From assembly GCA_014872875.1 (NCBI GenBank), contig WKFI01000002.1, positions 1 to 64,000 of the forward strand: a DNA stretch of 64,000 bases, read 5' to 3'. Origin of the DNA: Paracoccaceae bacterium (GTDB lineage: Bacteria; Pseudomonadota; Alphaproteobacteria; Rhodobacterales; Rhodobacteraceae). The notes beneath the pieces are model-generated. The model searched no databases. It was not told where the DNA came from and saw nothing but the letters and a program-made list of their open reading frames with translations. The stretch's first letter is position 1; each line of letters opens with the position of its first letter. The position numbers and the translations under genes were made by a program. Below, in pieces: positions 27,797-36,496 of the stretch.

Positions 27797-27979
27797 GACG
27801 CAGGGACCTTTCAGTTGCGACACTTCCCGACCGGGTTTTCCCGGTGCGTGACTTGCACCCTTCTCAGAGCTTTAACGCTCCGTCAAGTGTGCGCATTTCT
27901 GAACTGGTCACGCAAGCCTGTCTTTTGTATAGAGGCCCCTCCAAACCATGTCTTCAAAGACCCTAGCGGAGTAAAAGCT

Positions 27980-29350
27980 ATGAGTGAGTGGCAAAAATCG
28001 AACTGGCGCGCGAAACCGCGGGTTCAGATGCCCGACTATACCGACCCCGACGCCCTCGCGGCGGTTGAAGGTCAGCTTTCAAATTATCCGCCCTTGGTCT
28101 TTGCCGGCGAAGCGCGGCGCCTGAAACAGCATCTAGGGGCCGCGGGACGCGGCGAAGCCTTTTTGCTGCAGGGCGGGGATTGCGCGGAAGCGTTTGATCA
28201 ATTCAGCGCGGACGCAATCCGCGATACGTTCAAGGTCATGCTGCAGATGGCCATGGTGCTGACTTATGGCGCCAAGGTTCCGGTTGTGAAAGTGGGCCGC
28301 ATGGCGGGCCAGTTTGCCAAGCCGCGCAGCGCACCGACCGAAGTGGTCGACGGTGTCGAACTGCCCAGCTACCGCGGCGACATCATCAATGAACTCGCCT
28401 TCACCCCTGAAGCGCGCATCCCAGATCCGCGCAAGATGCTTCAGGCGTACACGCAGGCTGCGGCGACGCTGAACCTGCTGCGGGCCTTTTCGACCGGTGG
28501 TTTTGCCGACATGACCCGGCTGCATGCTTGGACTCTGGGCTTTGCAGACGAACAGAATGTGCAGAAATACTCGGAAATTGCCGACCGCATTCAGGATGCC
28601 ATCGACTTCATGGCGGCTGCGGGGATCAACTCCGACACCACGCACGAGATTTCGACGGTCGAGTTCTACACCAGCCATGAAAGCCTGCTGCTGGAATACG
28701 AAGAGGCGCTGACCCGTCTCGATTCGACATCCGGCAACTGGCTTGCGGGCTCGGGTCACATGATCTGGATCGGCGACCGCACCCGTCAGCCGGACGGCGC
28801 CCATGTGGAGTTCTGCTCGGGCGTTCTGAACCCGATCGGTCTGAAATGCGGCCCGACCACAACAGCAGAGGACCTGAAAGTCCTGATGCAAAAGCTGAAC
28901 CCCGAAAACGAAGAGGGCCGTCTGACCCTGATTGCACGCTTCGGTGCGGGCAAGGCTGGCGAACACCTGCCGCGCCTGATCAAGGCGGTCAAGGAAGAAG
29001 GCGCCAATGTCACCTGGGTTTGCGATCCAATGCATGGCAACACGATCAAATCGGCGACGGGCTATAAGACCCGCCCCTTCGATTCGGTTCTGCGCGAAGT
29101 TCGCGACTTCTTTGCGGTGCACCAGGCCGAGGGCACCATCCCCGGCGGCGTGCATTTCGAAATGACCGGCCAGGACGTGACCGAATGCACCGGCGGCGTG
29201 CGTGCCGTAACCGAAGAAGACCTGTCGGATCGCTATCACACGGCTTGCGACCCGCGCCTGAATGCGTCGCAATCGCTGGAACTGGCCTTCCTTGTTGCCG
29301 AAGAGCTGACTAACCTGCGGGGCTCTCGCAAGGACCGGCAGGCCAGCTGA
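27980..29350 (+). CDS. Class II 3-deoxy-7-phosphoheptulonate (DAHP) synthase
   Basis: First enzyme of the shikimate pathway, condensing phosphoenolpyruvate and erythrose 4-phosphate. The 456 residues match the plant-type (class II) enzymes throughout. Features include WxxKP near the start, the PEP/metal motif [32 protein letters not shown] and [12 protein letters not shown] with metal ligands. The ATG at 27980 is preceded by a weak GGAG 11 bases upstream. A good terminator follows. Aromatic amino acid synthesis is also represented by aroQ at 62.9 kb, but the two genes are unlinked. Confidence 0.95.
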   Translation: MSEWQKSNWRAKPRVQMPDYTDPDALAAVEGQLSNYPPLVFAGEARRLKQHLGAAGRGEAFLLQGGDCAEAFDQFSADAIRDTFKVMLQMAMVLTYGAKVPVVKVGRMAGQFAKPRSAPTEVVDGVELPSYRGDIINELAFTPEARIPDPRKMLQAYTQAAATLNLLRAFSTGGFADMTRLHAWTLGFADEQNVQKYSEIADRIQDAIDFMAAAGINSDTTHEISTVEFYTSHESLLLEYEEALTRLDSTSGNWLAGSGHMIWIGDRTRQPDGAHVEFCSGVLNPIGLKCGPTTTAEDLKVLMQKLNPENEEGRLTLIARFGAGKAGEHLPRLIKAVKEEGANVTWVCDPMHGNTIKSATGYKTRPFDSVLREVRDFFAVHQAEGTIPGGVHFEMTGQDVTECTGGVRAVTEEDLSDRYHTACDPRLNASQSLELAFLVAEELTNLRGSRKDRQAS

Positions 29351-29389
29351 GCCGGTCCAGCTGAACACGGTCAGCATCTGTAAAAAGAA

Positions 29390-29423
29390 AAGAGCGCCTG
29401 TCGGAAGCCCGGCAGGCGCTCTT
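29390..29423. terminator. Bidirectional terminator after DAHP synthase and PAS gene
   Basis: AAGAGCGCCTG and CAGGCGCTCTT form a perfect 11-bp stem around a 12-base loop. T-rich sequence follows on the + side, and TTTTCTTTTTAC on the minus side. It serves the two convergent genes. Confidence 0.85.
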
Positions 29424-29445
29424 CCTTTTCCGCAACCATTCAGGC

Positions 29446-30096
29446 TTAGTCGCGGGAAACCACAAGCCGCAGATAAGATGTGTCGTGGCGGCTCAGGGGC
29501 ACCTGCTCCTCGGCAAAGCCGAGTTCGGCAAACTGCGGATCCCGTGCCGTGTCGAGATCAAAGGCCGAAGCGGGGGCAGCGGCAGGTTCGGCAAAGACCT
29601 GGCGGATTTCGGTATGGGTGATGTTGAACCGGCTTTGACCGGAATTCGGGCGGCCATCGGTGACCATCACGCCCAGCGCCCGGCTGACATCTCCCAGATC
29701 GCTGCGCAGCGGCAGCATCACCAACTGACCTTCCACTGAAGATCGGGCAAAGCGCGGCTCGGAGAGCAGGTCCAGCTGCACAACCGCCGGATCCTCAAAC
29801 ATTCGTTCGGTGGCAGCGCCTACGATCTTGCGTCCGGCGGGGGTGAAAAAGCTGGTCAGCGGCATGCCGCGCACTTCCATGCCAGCCAAGCCGATCAGAT
29901 GGCTCCCGGCCAAGCGGAACCGCGCAATGCCAGGCGCCACGCGTTCAAGAATGAAGGCATAGGTCAGGATATTCTCCAACCCGCGCGGGTCGATCTTCGA
30001 CCGGACGGGGATTTCTCCATCCTGCCGCAATGCAGTCCAATAAGCTTCGACCTGACGAACGGGCGACACGCCTTGATCAGTCCGGAACCGGTCCAT
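29446..30096 (-). CDS. PAS_5-type PAS domain protein
   Basis: Small cytoplasmic protein of 216 residues. The first about 150 residues match the PAS_5 pattern common in Rhodobacterales and Rhizobiales: RQVEAYWTALR, then GLENILTYAFILERV and ARFRLAGSHLIGLAGMEVRGMP. No output domain is seen; the C-terminus is a short Ala/Pro linker and tail. The ATG at 30096 follows GGGAAGG eight bases upstream; an ATG-like start at 30156 is less likely. A consensus CtrA site lies about 200 bases upstream. Role unknown, possibly a sensor or partner protein. Confidence 0.82.
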   Translation of the reverse strand: MDRFRTDQGVSPVRQVEAYWTALRQDGEIPVRSKIDPRGLENILTYAFILERVAPGIARFRLAGSHLIGLAGMEVRGMPLTSFFTPAGRKIVGAATERMFEDPAVVQLDLLSEPRFARSSVEGQLVMLPLRSDLGDVSRALGVMVTDGRPNSGQSRFNITHTEIRQVFAEPAAAPASAFDLDTARDPQFAELGFAEEQVPLSRHDTSYLRLVVSRD

Positions 30097-30291
30097 TGCG
30101 ACTACCTTCCCTTCTTCCGGCCAATGACCGGAACGAAAACGGGTGCTAAAAAACATGTCGGTCTTCCCTTGCTCGCCCCACCTCGATCAGCGTCACCTCC
30201 AGTGCAGGTCTACCTGCAGGTTAGGATTAGCTTCATTAAGGTTACCCGACTGTTAATCTCTCACGAGTTGCCTCAATTTTGTACCAAATCC

Positions 30292-30307
30292 TTAATGGTT
30301 GGTTAAC
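30292..30307. promoter_or_regulatory. Consensus CtrA binding site (TTAA-N7-TTAAC)
   Basis: TTAA at 30292-30295 and TTAAC at 30303-30307 are separated by exactly seven bases, matching the alphaproteobacterial CtrA consensus without mismatch. It lies between the leftward PAS gene and rightward yicC, 108 bases before the yicC start. Other TTAA motifs nearby (30236-30239 and 30253-30256) have the wrong spacing. Confidence 0.6.
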
Positions 30308-30414
30308 GTAGTATGCCGACCGTCAGTGGCCTCAGGCTGGTTGCAGGGGTTGCCCTGCAGTGGCCGATGCCTTTAGGTGCCGAAAACACAATCCCGAACT
30401 GGAGAATTCTTGTC

Positions 30415-31323
30415 ATGCCCAAACCTGACCTTCTGAAATCCATGACCGGATTTGCATCAGGCAAGGGTGAACTGGCTCCGTTCAGTTGGTCATGGGAGCT
30501 GCGCAGCGTTAACGCCAAGGGCCTGGATCTGCGTCTGCGGGTGCCGGACTGGCTGGAGGGGCTGGAGGCTGCTTTGCGTGCCGAACTGTCCAAATCCGTG
30601 GCTCGTGGCAATGTGACCCTATCCCTGCGTCTCAGCCGGAGTGAAGAGACCGGCGGACAATTGGCAGTCAACGAAAACACGCTCGCCGCGGTGCTGAAAG
30701 CCGTCGCACAGGTCGAAGCCAGCGCCCAGCAGCAGGGTTTGACCCTGGCACCGACCCGCGCGGCGGACGTTCTGAACGTGCGCGGTGTTCTGGAAACCTC
30801 TCTTGGGGACGAAGACAACGCACCACTGATAGCAGCGCTCAAATCCGAGTTTGCCGACCTTGTCGCCGCCTTTGTGCAAATGCGGGCGCAGGAAGGCGCG
30901 GCATTGGCTCAGGTGCTGGACGGGCAGCTGCATCAGATCGAAACCCTGACCGCGCAGGCCGCAGCCCAGGCCGAAACCCGGAAAGAGGCGATGGCCCAGA
31001 CGCTCAAGGCCAATCTGGCAAAGGTCATGGATAATGTGGACAATGCCGACCCGGATCGCGTCGCCCAGGAGTTGGCACTGATCACGGTCAAGGCCGATGT
31101 CACCGAAGAAATCGACCGACTGGGTGCGCATGTGACGGCGGCACGCAAGCTGATCGGGCAGGGCGGTCCGATAGGGCGCAAGCTGGATTTTCTGATGCAG
31201 GAATTCAATCGCGAAGCAAACACACTCTGTTCCAAGGCGCAGAATTCCGGGCTGACCGCAATTGGTCTGGAGCTCAAGACGGTCATCGACCAGATGCGTG
31301 AACAGGTTCAGAACGTCGAATAA
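30415..31323 (+). CDS. YicC-family protein (endoribonuclease-like)
   Basis: Cytoplasmic protein of 302 residues. The hallmark start is KSMTGFASG with [12 protein letters not shown] (YicC N-terminal domain). The C-terminal DUF1732 domain ends in [10 protein letters not shown] ... [20 protein letters not shown]. coli YicC is linked to stationary-phase survival and RNA cleavage. The ATG at 30415, preceded by GGAG, is chosen over an earlier in-frame ATG at 30313 because the family starts just before SMTGFA. The gene is 17 bases upstream of gmk, the usual neighbour order. Confidence 0.9.
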   Translation: MPKPDLLKSMTGFASGKGELAPFSWSWELRSVNAKGLDLRLRVPDWLEGLEAALRAELSKSVARGNVTLSLRLSRSEETGGQLAVNENTLAAVLKAVAQVEASAQQQGLTLAPTRAADVLNVRGVLETSLGDEDNAPLIAALKSEFADLVAAFVQMRAQEGAALAQVLDGQLHQIETLTAQAAAQAETRKEAMAQTLKANLAKVMDNVDNADPDRVAQELALITVKADVTEEIDRLGAHVTAARKLIGQGGPIGRKLDFLMQEFNREANTLCSKAQNSGLTAIGLELKTVIDQMREQVQNVE

Positions 31324-31340
31324 CACAAGGAGTACGGCTC

Positions 31341-31982
31341 ATGGCGGATCGTCGCGGCCTGTTGATCATTCTCAGCTCGCCCTCGGGCGCGGGCAAATCC
31401 ACACTGGCGCGGCGTCTTATGGCATGGGATCCGGGGCTGAAGTTCTCGGTCTCGGCCACCACCCGTGCGCCCCGGCCGGGCGAAGAGCATGGCCGCGAAT
31501 ATTTCTTCATGTCCGAAGATGAGTTCAAGCAGCAGGTCGCCGAAGGCGAGATGCTGGAACACGCCCACGTGTTCGGCAATTTCTATGGCTCACCCGCCGG
31601 CCCGGTGAAACAGACCATCGAGTCCGGTCAGGACGTGCTGTTCGATGTCGACTGGCAAGGCGAAATCCAGATCCGTAATTCGGATCTCGGGAAACACGCC
31701 CTGTCGATCTTCATCCTGCCGCCTTCGATCTCCGAACTGCGCCGCCGTCTGGAAACCCGAGCCCAGGACAGTGACGAGGTGATCGCCAAGCGTATGCTCA
31801 AGAGTTGGGATGAGATCAGCCACTGGGGTTACTACGATTATGTTCTGGTCAATGATGATCTGGACGAGACCGAAGCCCGCCTGAAGACCATTGTCCAGGC
31901 CGAGCGGATGCGCCGGATTCAGCAGCCGCGTCTGCAGGACCATGTCCGCACCCTTCAAACCCAATTCGAGGAACAGTCATGA
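31341..31982 (+). CDS. gmk: Guanylate kinase
   Basis: Phosphorylates GMP to GDP with ATP. The 213 residues contain the P-loop [10 protein letters not shown] (about residues 10-19) and the GMP-binding segment ([19 protein letters not shown]). [11 protein letters not shown] and the lid region ([14 protein letters not shown]) are also present. Ribosome site AAGGAG precedes the ATG. Follows yicC and overlaps the next gene by four bases. Confidence 0.96.
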   Translation: MADRRGLLIILSSPSGAGKSTLARRLMAWDPGLKFSVSATTRAPRPGEEHGREYFFMSEDEFKQQVAEGEMLEHAHVFGNFYGSPAGPVKQTIESGQDVLFDVDWQGEIQIRNSDLGKHALSIFILPPSISELRRRLETRAQDSDEVIAKRMLKSWDEISHWGYYDYVLVNDDLDETEARLKTIVQAERMRRIQQPRLQDHVRTLQTQFEEQS

Positions 31983-32506
31983 CCCTGTACGCACTTGGAG
32001 ATCACAAACCGCAGATCCACGAAGACACCTGGGTGGCGCCGGGCGTCAACCTGATCGGTCAGGTGGTTCTGGAAGAGGGCGCAAGTGTCTGGTTCGGAAC
32101 CACAATCCGTGCCGACCATGAGGAGATCCGAGTGGGTGCAGGTTCGAACGTACAGGAAAACTGCGTCATGCATATTGACGCCGGTTACCCGCTTACAATC
32201 GGGCGCAACTGCACCATCGGTCACAAGGTCATGCTGCATGGCTGCACTATCGGCGACAACACCTTGATCGGCATGGGCGCAACGGTGCTGAATGGCGCCA
32301 AGATCGGCAAGAACTGTCTGATCGGGGCCGGGGCCCTGATCACCGAAAACAAGGAAATCCCTGACAATTCGCTGGTCATGGGCGCGCCCGGCAAGGTGGT
32401 GCGCGAAATCTCCGAAGAGCATGCCAAACGGCTGACCCTCAGCGCGTTGCACTATCAGGAAAACATGCGCAGGTTCCGGGACGAAATGAAGCCCATCGAA
32501 GAGTGA
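31979..32506 (+). CDS. Gamma-type carbonic anhydrase-like hexapeptide protein (YrdA family)
   Basis: Left-handed beta-helix protein of 175 residues made of hexapeptide repeats. The three metal-ligand His positions of gamma carbonic anhydrases are present as His65 (MHID), His82 (IGHK) and His87 (LHGC). The last two keep the typical five-residue spacing. Whether it is an active carbonic anhydrase is not certain, since many YrdA-type members show none. The start overlaps the gmk stop (ATGA). Confidence 0.88.
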   Translation: MTLYALGDHKPQIHEDTWVAPGVNLIGQVVLEEGASVWFGTTIRADHEEIRVGAGSNVQENCVMHIDAGYPLTIGRNCTIGHKVMLHGCTIGDNTLIGMGATVLNGAKIGKNCLIGAGALITENKEIPDNSLVMGAPGKVVREISEEHAKRLTLSALHYQENMRRFRDEMKPIEE

Positions 32507-32517
32507 TCCTAAATCTT

Positions 32518-32555
32518 GGCAAGGCTGCGTGAAGGGGAGGTCGCGCAGCCTTGCC
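32518..32555. terminator. Long inverted repeat after the yicC-gmk unit, possible terminator
   Basis: GGCAAGGCTGCG and CGCAGCCTTGCC pair over 12 bp with a 14-base loop, 12 bases after the carbonic anhydrase stop. There is no T run after it on either side, so it may stabilise the mRNA end or need another factor. Confidence 0.5.
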
Positions 32556-32638
32556 GAAACCCCGCTCAGTGCCACGATAGTTTTACACATCAAACCTAAT
32601 GAAACTGGCTGTAGCGGAACTAAATGGGAGGGCAGCCT

Positions 32639-33685
32639 ATGTCGGATCAACTGATCATGGATTTTCTGGAAGCCGTCCCGATGCCCGCGTTGCTGGTGGA
32701 CCAGACCGAGCGAATTATCGGCGCCAATGCCGAGGCGTTGACGCTCTTGGGACAACAGGCCAAGGGGCGGCATTTTGCGACCATTCTCCGGCAGCCCCTG
32801 ATTACCGAAGCGATCGAGACCTGTCTTCGGGACAAATCCAACCGGATGACCCGACATCTGGGCAATGACGGTGCCCAGGATACAACCTATGATGTCACGT
32901 GTCGTTATATCGGAGGTATCGGGGCTGTTCGCGGTGGTGCGGTCATGCTGACCTTCCGCGACGTGACGGACCTGGAGCAGGTCGGGCAGATGCGCCGTGA
33001 TTTTGTTGCCAATGTCAGCCACGAACTGCGCACCCCCTTGACCGCGTTGATGGGCTTCATCGAAACCCTGCGCGGCCCGGCCCGTGATGACGTCGTGGCG
33101 CGCGACCGGTTTCTGTCGATCATGGAAGGCGAGGCAAACAGAATGAACCGCCTTGTAGGCGATCTTCTGTCGCTGAACCGCGTTGAAAGCGAAGAACGAG
33201 TCCGTCCGCGCGAAGAGGTTGATTTGACCGCGCAATTGGACAGTACGATCCGGTCCTTGCAGCCTTTGGCCCAAGGCAAGGAAACGACACTGATTTACGA
33301 GCCGGGTGATCAACCCATTTTCGTCATCGGAGATACCGACCAACTGCGCCAGGTTTTTACAAATCTCATCGAAAACGCGATCAAGTATGGAAACACGGGA
33401 GGTACCGTAACCGTGACCCTTTCCTGTCTCGACCGCGATCCAGCGCTGAGAGCCGCCTCGGCCCGTGTACAGATCCAGGATGATGGGCCGGGTATCGACC
33501 CGGTCCATCTGCCACGGCTAACGGAACGCTTCTACCGGGCCGACAGTCACCGATCCCGCGAACTGGGCGGTACCGGACTGGGTCTGGCCATTGTCAAGCA
33601 TATCGTCAACCGGCATCGCGGCCGGTTGCGGGTTGAAAGTGACTTGGGCACGGGCAGCAGCTTCACCGTCATATTGCCGAGGTGA
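32639..33685 (+). CDS. phoR: PhoR-like phosphate sensor histidine kinase (soluble form)
   Basis: Histidine kinase of 348 residues with an N-terminal PAS domain (about 5-115) and a HisKA domain with phospho-acceptor His128 in VSHELRTPL. The HATPase domain carries the N box (NLIENAIKYG), G1 box (DDGPGI) and G2 box (GGTGLGLAIVK). Unlike E. coli PhoR, no transmembrane segment is visible, so it is probably cytoplasmic and reads phosphate status through PstSCAB/PhoU contacts. The ATG at 32639 follows GGGAGGG by six bases. It precedes pstSCAB-phoU-phoB, which identifies it as PhoR. Confidence 0.9.
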   Translation: MSDQLIMDFLEAVPMPALLVDQTERIIGANAEALTLLGQQAKGRHFATILRQPLITEAIETCLRDKSNRMTRHLGNDGAQDTTYDVTCRYIGGIGAVRGGAVMLTFRDVTDLEQVGQMRRDFVANVSHELRTPLTALMGFIETLRGPARDDVVARDRFLSIMEGEANRMNRLVGDLLSLNRVESEERVRPREEVDLTAQLDSTIRSLQPLAQGKETTLIYEPGDQPIFVIGDTDQLRQVFTNLIENAIKYGNTGGTVTVTLSCLDRDPALRAASARVQIQDDGPGIDPVHLPRLTERFYRADSHRSRELGGTGLGLAIVKHIVNRHRGRLRVESDLGTGSSFTVILPR

Positions 33686-33764
33686 CTCAACAAAATCTGG
33701 GGCTCACGCAAGGCTTTGCTGCGACGCAGAAAATTTGTTGTTAAAAAATCGACAAAATTCGCCT

Positions 33765-33793
33765 TTGTCATATAGCTGTTACATACCTGTCAC
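33765..33793 (+). promoter_or_regulatory. Pho box (three PhoB half-repeats) upstream of pstS
   Basis: Three 7-bp direct repeats, TTGTCAT (33765-33771), CTGTTAC (33776-33782) and CTGTCAC (33787-33793), are each separated by four bases, an exact 11-bp period. This matches the E. coli-type PhoB recognition sequence (CTGTCAT repeats) closely. It lies 83 bases before the pstS start, so PhoB most likely activates the pst operon here. Confidence 0.92.
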
Positions 33794-33876
33794 AAAAGGC
33801 ACATGCAGGCTCACTATTCGGGTCCGCAAGATCATCATGGGGGTGATCAAATATCCCGATCCACTAGGAGACTGAA

Positions 33877-34917
33877 ATGTCCTTTGTGAAACTGACTGCT
33901 GCAGCCGCTGCTATGGCCACCGTTTCGGCAACCGCCGTTGTTGCTCGTGACCAGGTACAGGTTGCCGGTTCTTCCACCGTTCTGCCTTATGCGTCCATCG
34001 TGGCCGAAGCCTTTGGCGAAAACTTCGACTTCCCGACACCGGTTGTTGAATCCGGCGGCTCTTCGGCTGGCCTTAAGCGCTTCTGCCAGGGTGTTGGCAC
34101 CGAGCATACCGACGTTGCAAACGCTTCGCGCAAGATCCGCGAAAAAGAAATCAAAGCCTGTGCCGAAAACGGTGTAACCGACATCATCGAAGTTCGCATC
34201 GGCTATGACGGCATCGTTTTTGCTTCGCAGATTGATGGCCCGGCCTACACCGCCTTCACCCAGTCGGACATCTTCAACGCTCTGGCCCCCAAGGTCATGG
34301 TTGACGGCAAGCTGGTTGATAACCCGCACACCAAATGGTCGGACTTCAACGCCGATCTGCCGGCCGAAGACATCCTGGCCTTCATTCCGGGCACCAAGCA
34401 CGGCACCCGTGAAGTGTTCGAGGAAAAAGTTGTCGCGGCAGGCTGTGAAGCCACTGGCGCTTTTGAAGCCATGATGGCAGCCGGCATGTCCGAAGACGAC
34501 GCCGAAGATGCTTGCCTGGAAGTGATGGCAGACGGTCGCGCCGTGGATATCGACGGTGACTACACCGAAACTCTGGCTTCGATTGACGCCAATGCAAACG
34601 GCATCGGCGTGTTCGGTCTGGCGTTCTATGAAAACAACACCGACAAGCTGAAAGTCGCGACCATGGCCGGTGTCGAGCCTTCGACCGATACCATCTCGAC
34701 CGGCGAATACCCGGTGTCGCGCCCGCTGTTCTTCTACGTGAAGAAAGCACATATCGGCGTCATTCCCGGCCTGAAAGAATATGCCGAGTTCTTCATCTCG
34801 GACGAAATCGCAGGTGGTGACGGCCCGCTGGCCGAGTACGGCCTGGTGTCGGATCCGGCTCTGACCGAAACACAGGAAGCCGTTGCAAACGAAGCCGTCA
34901 TGGGCGGTGGCAGCTGA
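33877..34917 (+). CDS. pstS: PstS, periplasmic phosphate-binding protein
   Basis: High-affinity phosphate receptor for PstCAB. The 346 residues begin with a signal peptide (cleavage near VVA). The phosphate-binding motif VAGSSTVLPYAS follows, with ESGGSSAG and the PGTKHGTREVF loop completing the site. Ribosome site AGGAGA precedes the ATG. Expression is expected to be PhoB-dependent through the upstream Pho box. A hairpin after the gene probably keeps PstS more abundant than the downstream proteins. Confidence 0.95.
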   Translation: MSFVKLTAAAAAMATVSATAVVARDQVQVAGSSTVLPYASIVAEAFGENFDFPTPVVESGGSSAGLKRFCQGVGTEHTDVANASRKIREKEIKACAENGVTDIIEVRIGYDGIVFASQIDGPAYTAFTQSDIFNALAPKVMVDGKLVDNPHTKWSDFNADLPAEDILAFIPGTKHGTREVFEEKVVAAGCEATGAFEAMMAAGMSEDDAEDACLEVMADGRAVDIDGDYTETLASIDANANGIGVFGLAFYENNTDKLKVATMAGVEPSTDTISTGEYPVSRPLFFYVKKAHIGVIPGLKEYAEFFISDEIAGGDGPLAEYGLVSDPALTETQEAVANEAVMGGGS

Positions 34918-34958
34918 TCCGACCCTTGCAGGTCTGATACGTTGAATTGACAAACTGG

Positions 34959-34983
34959 GAAGGCGGCGCGCGTCGCCGCCTTC
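34959..34983 (+). terminator. Attenuating hairpin between pstS and pstC
   Basis: GAAGGCGGCG and CGCCGCCTTC form a perfect 10-bp stem with a 5-base loop, followed by a weak T stretch (TGGCTTTA). It is placed to give partial termination after pstS. Confidence 0.7.
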
Positions 34984-35023
34984 TGGCTTTACGAAGCCGT
35001 CTTTTGGGGCGTTAGGGGGACAG

Positions 35024-36496
35024 ATGTCCGTTTTCTGGCTTTGCGTGATCGTATTGGCGATATCCGCCGCGGGCTTTGTGTTGGGGCGCCAGCGCGCCTT
35101 GGCAAGTGCCGGTGGGATCAGCGGCGATCTTCATTCCCTGCCGTCGTATTACGGCTGGAATGTTTTCATGAAGGTTGTTGTTCCAGCCTTTGGTCTGATG
35201 GCGATCTGGCTGATCGTTGCACCGATGATCGTTCAGAACAATGTGTCCAAGATGATCCCGGCCAGCGAGATCGAAGAAGGTTCGAACATCGGTCTGGTCA
35301 TGGCCGAGGTGCGCCGCACCGCGGTGGGACTGGAAAATGCGGTTGCCGCAGGCGTTCTGGATGCTGACACCGCCACGAACCCACAGGCTGACGCAACCCG
35401 GATCACCGCCCAGCTGAAAGAGGCGGGGCAGGTCGTGACGGCCGAGATCACTCAGCCGGTGCTGCAAGCCGCGCAGTCTTATCGCGCGAGCACCAAGACA
35501 TCGGGCCTGATCCTGTCGGTGCTGGCAATCCTAGTGGCCTTGGGCGGGGCGGGGTTCGCCGTCAGGCAATCCCACAAGGACTACCGCGCCCGGAATGAAG
35601 TCGAGCGCGGTATTCTGGCGCTTCTGATTGCCGCCGCGTCGGTCGCCATTCTGACAACCATCGGGATTGTCCTGTCGCTGATCTTCAACACGATCGAATT
35701 CTTCCGTCTTTATCCCGCCATCGAGTTCTTCACCCTTCTGGAATGGGCGCCCAGTTTCTCGGGCCGTGGCGGTGCGTCGAGCTTGGGTATCCTGCCGCTT
35801 TTGTGGGGTACGATCTATATCTCGATCATCGCGCTGCTGGTGGCGGTGCCCATCGGGCTTTTCTCGGCGATTTACCTGTCCGAATATGCCTCGGCCCGGG
35901 TGCGCGGCATCGCCAAACCGTTGCTCGAAATCCTCGCCGGTATCCCGACCATCGTTTACGGTCTGTTTGCTCTCCTGACCATCGGGCCGATGCTGGTCTC
36001 GGTCTTCGGCCAGGACGGGCTGGGCTGGATGGGCGGTGGTCGCTCGGTCATGACCGCAGGCATTGCCATGGGCATCATGCTCATCCCGTTTGTAAGCTCG
36101 CTGTCCGATGACATCATCAACGCCGTGCCGCAGGCGCTGCGCGACGGCTCCTACGGTCTGGGCGCGACCCAATCGGAAACTATCCGCCAAGTGGTGTTGC
36201 CTGCGGCGTTGCCGGGTATCGTCGGCGCCATCCTGTTGGCCGCCAGCCGCGCCATCGGCGAAACCATGATCGTGGTTCTGGGGGCAGGGGCCGCCGCCCG
36301 CCTGTCGATGAACCCGTTCGAGGCGATGACCACCGTCACCGCCAAGATCGTGTCACAGCTGACCGGTGACAGCGACTTCGCCTCGCCCGAGGCGCTGGTC
36401 GCCTTTGCCCTGGGCATCACGCTCTTCATCCTCACTCTGGGCCTGAACGTCTTTGCCCTCTACATCGTTCGCAAATATCGGGAGCAGTACGAATGA
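35024..36496 (+). CDS. pstC: PstC, phosphate ABC transporter permease
   Basis: Inner-membrane permease of 490 residues, much longer than E. coli PstC (about 320). The N-terminal 200 residues hold extra hydrophobic segments (about 3-21, 47-66 and 155-175) and a charged loop. The core permease domain follows, with the conserved IPTIVYGLFAL segment and the EAA loop GLGATQSETIRQVVLPAALPG. Long PstC forms are usual in alphaproteobacteria. It overlaps pstA by four bases. Confidence 0.94.
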   Translation: MSVFWLCVIVLAISAAGFVLGRQRALASAGGISGDLHSLPSYYGWNVFMKVVVPAFGLMAIWLIVAPMIVQNNVSKMIPASEIEEGSNIGLVMAEVRRTAVGLENAVAAGVLDADTATNPQADATRITAQLKEAGQVVTAEITQPVLQAAQSYRASTKTSGLILSVLAILVALGGAGFAVRQSHKDYRARNEVERGILALLIAAASVAILTTIGIVLSLIFNTIEFFRLYPAIEFFTLLEWAPSFSGRGGASSLGILPLLWGTIYISIIALLVAVPIGLFSAIYLSEYASARVRGIAKPLLEILAGIPTIVYGLFALLTIGPMLVSVFGQDGLGWMGGGRSVMTAGIAMGIMLIPFVSSLSDDIINAVPQALRDGSYGLGATQSETIRQVVLPAALPGIVGAILLAASRAIGETMIVVLGAGAAARLSMNPFEAMTTVTAKIVSQLTGDSDFASPEALVAFALGITLFILTLGLNVFALYIVRKYREQYE

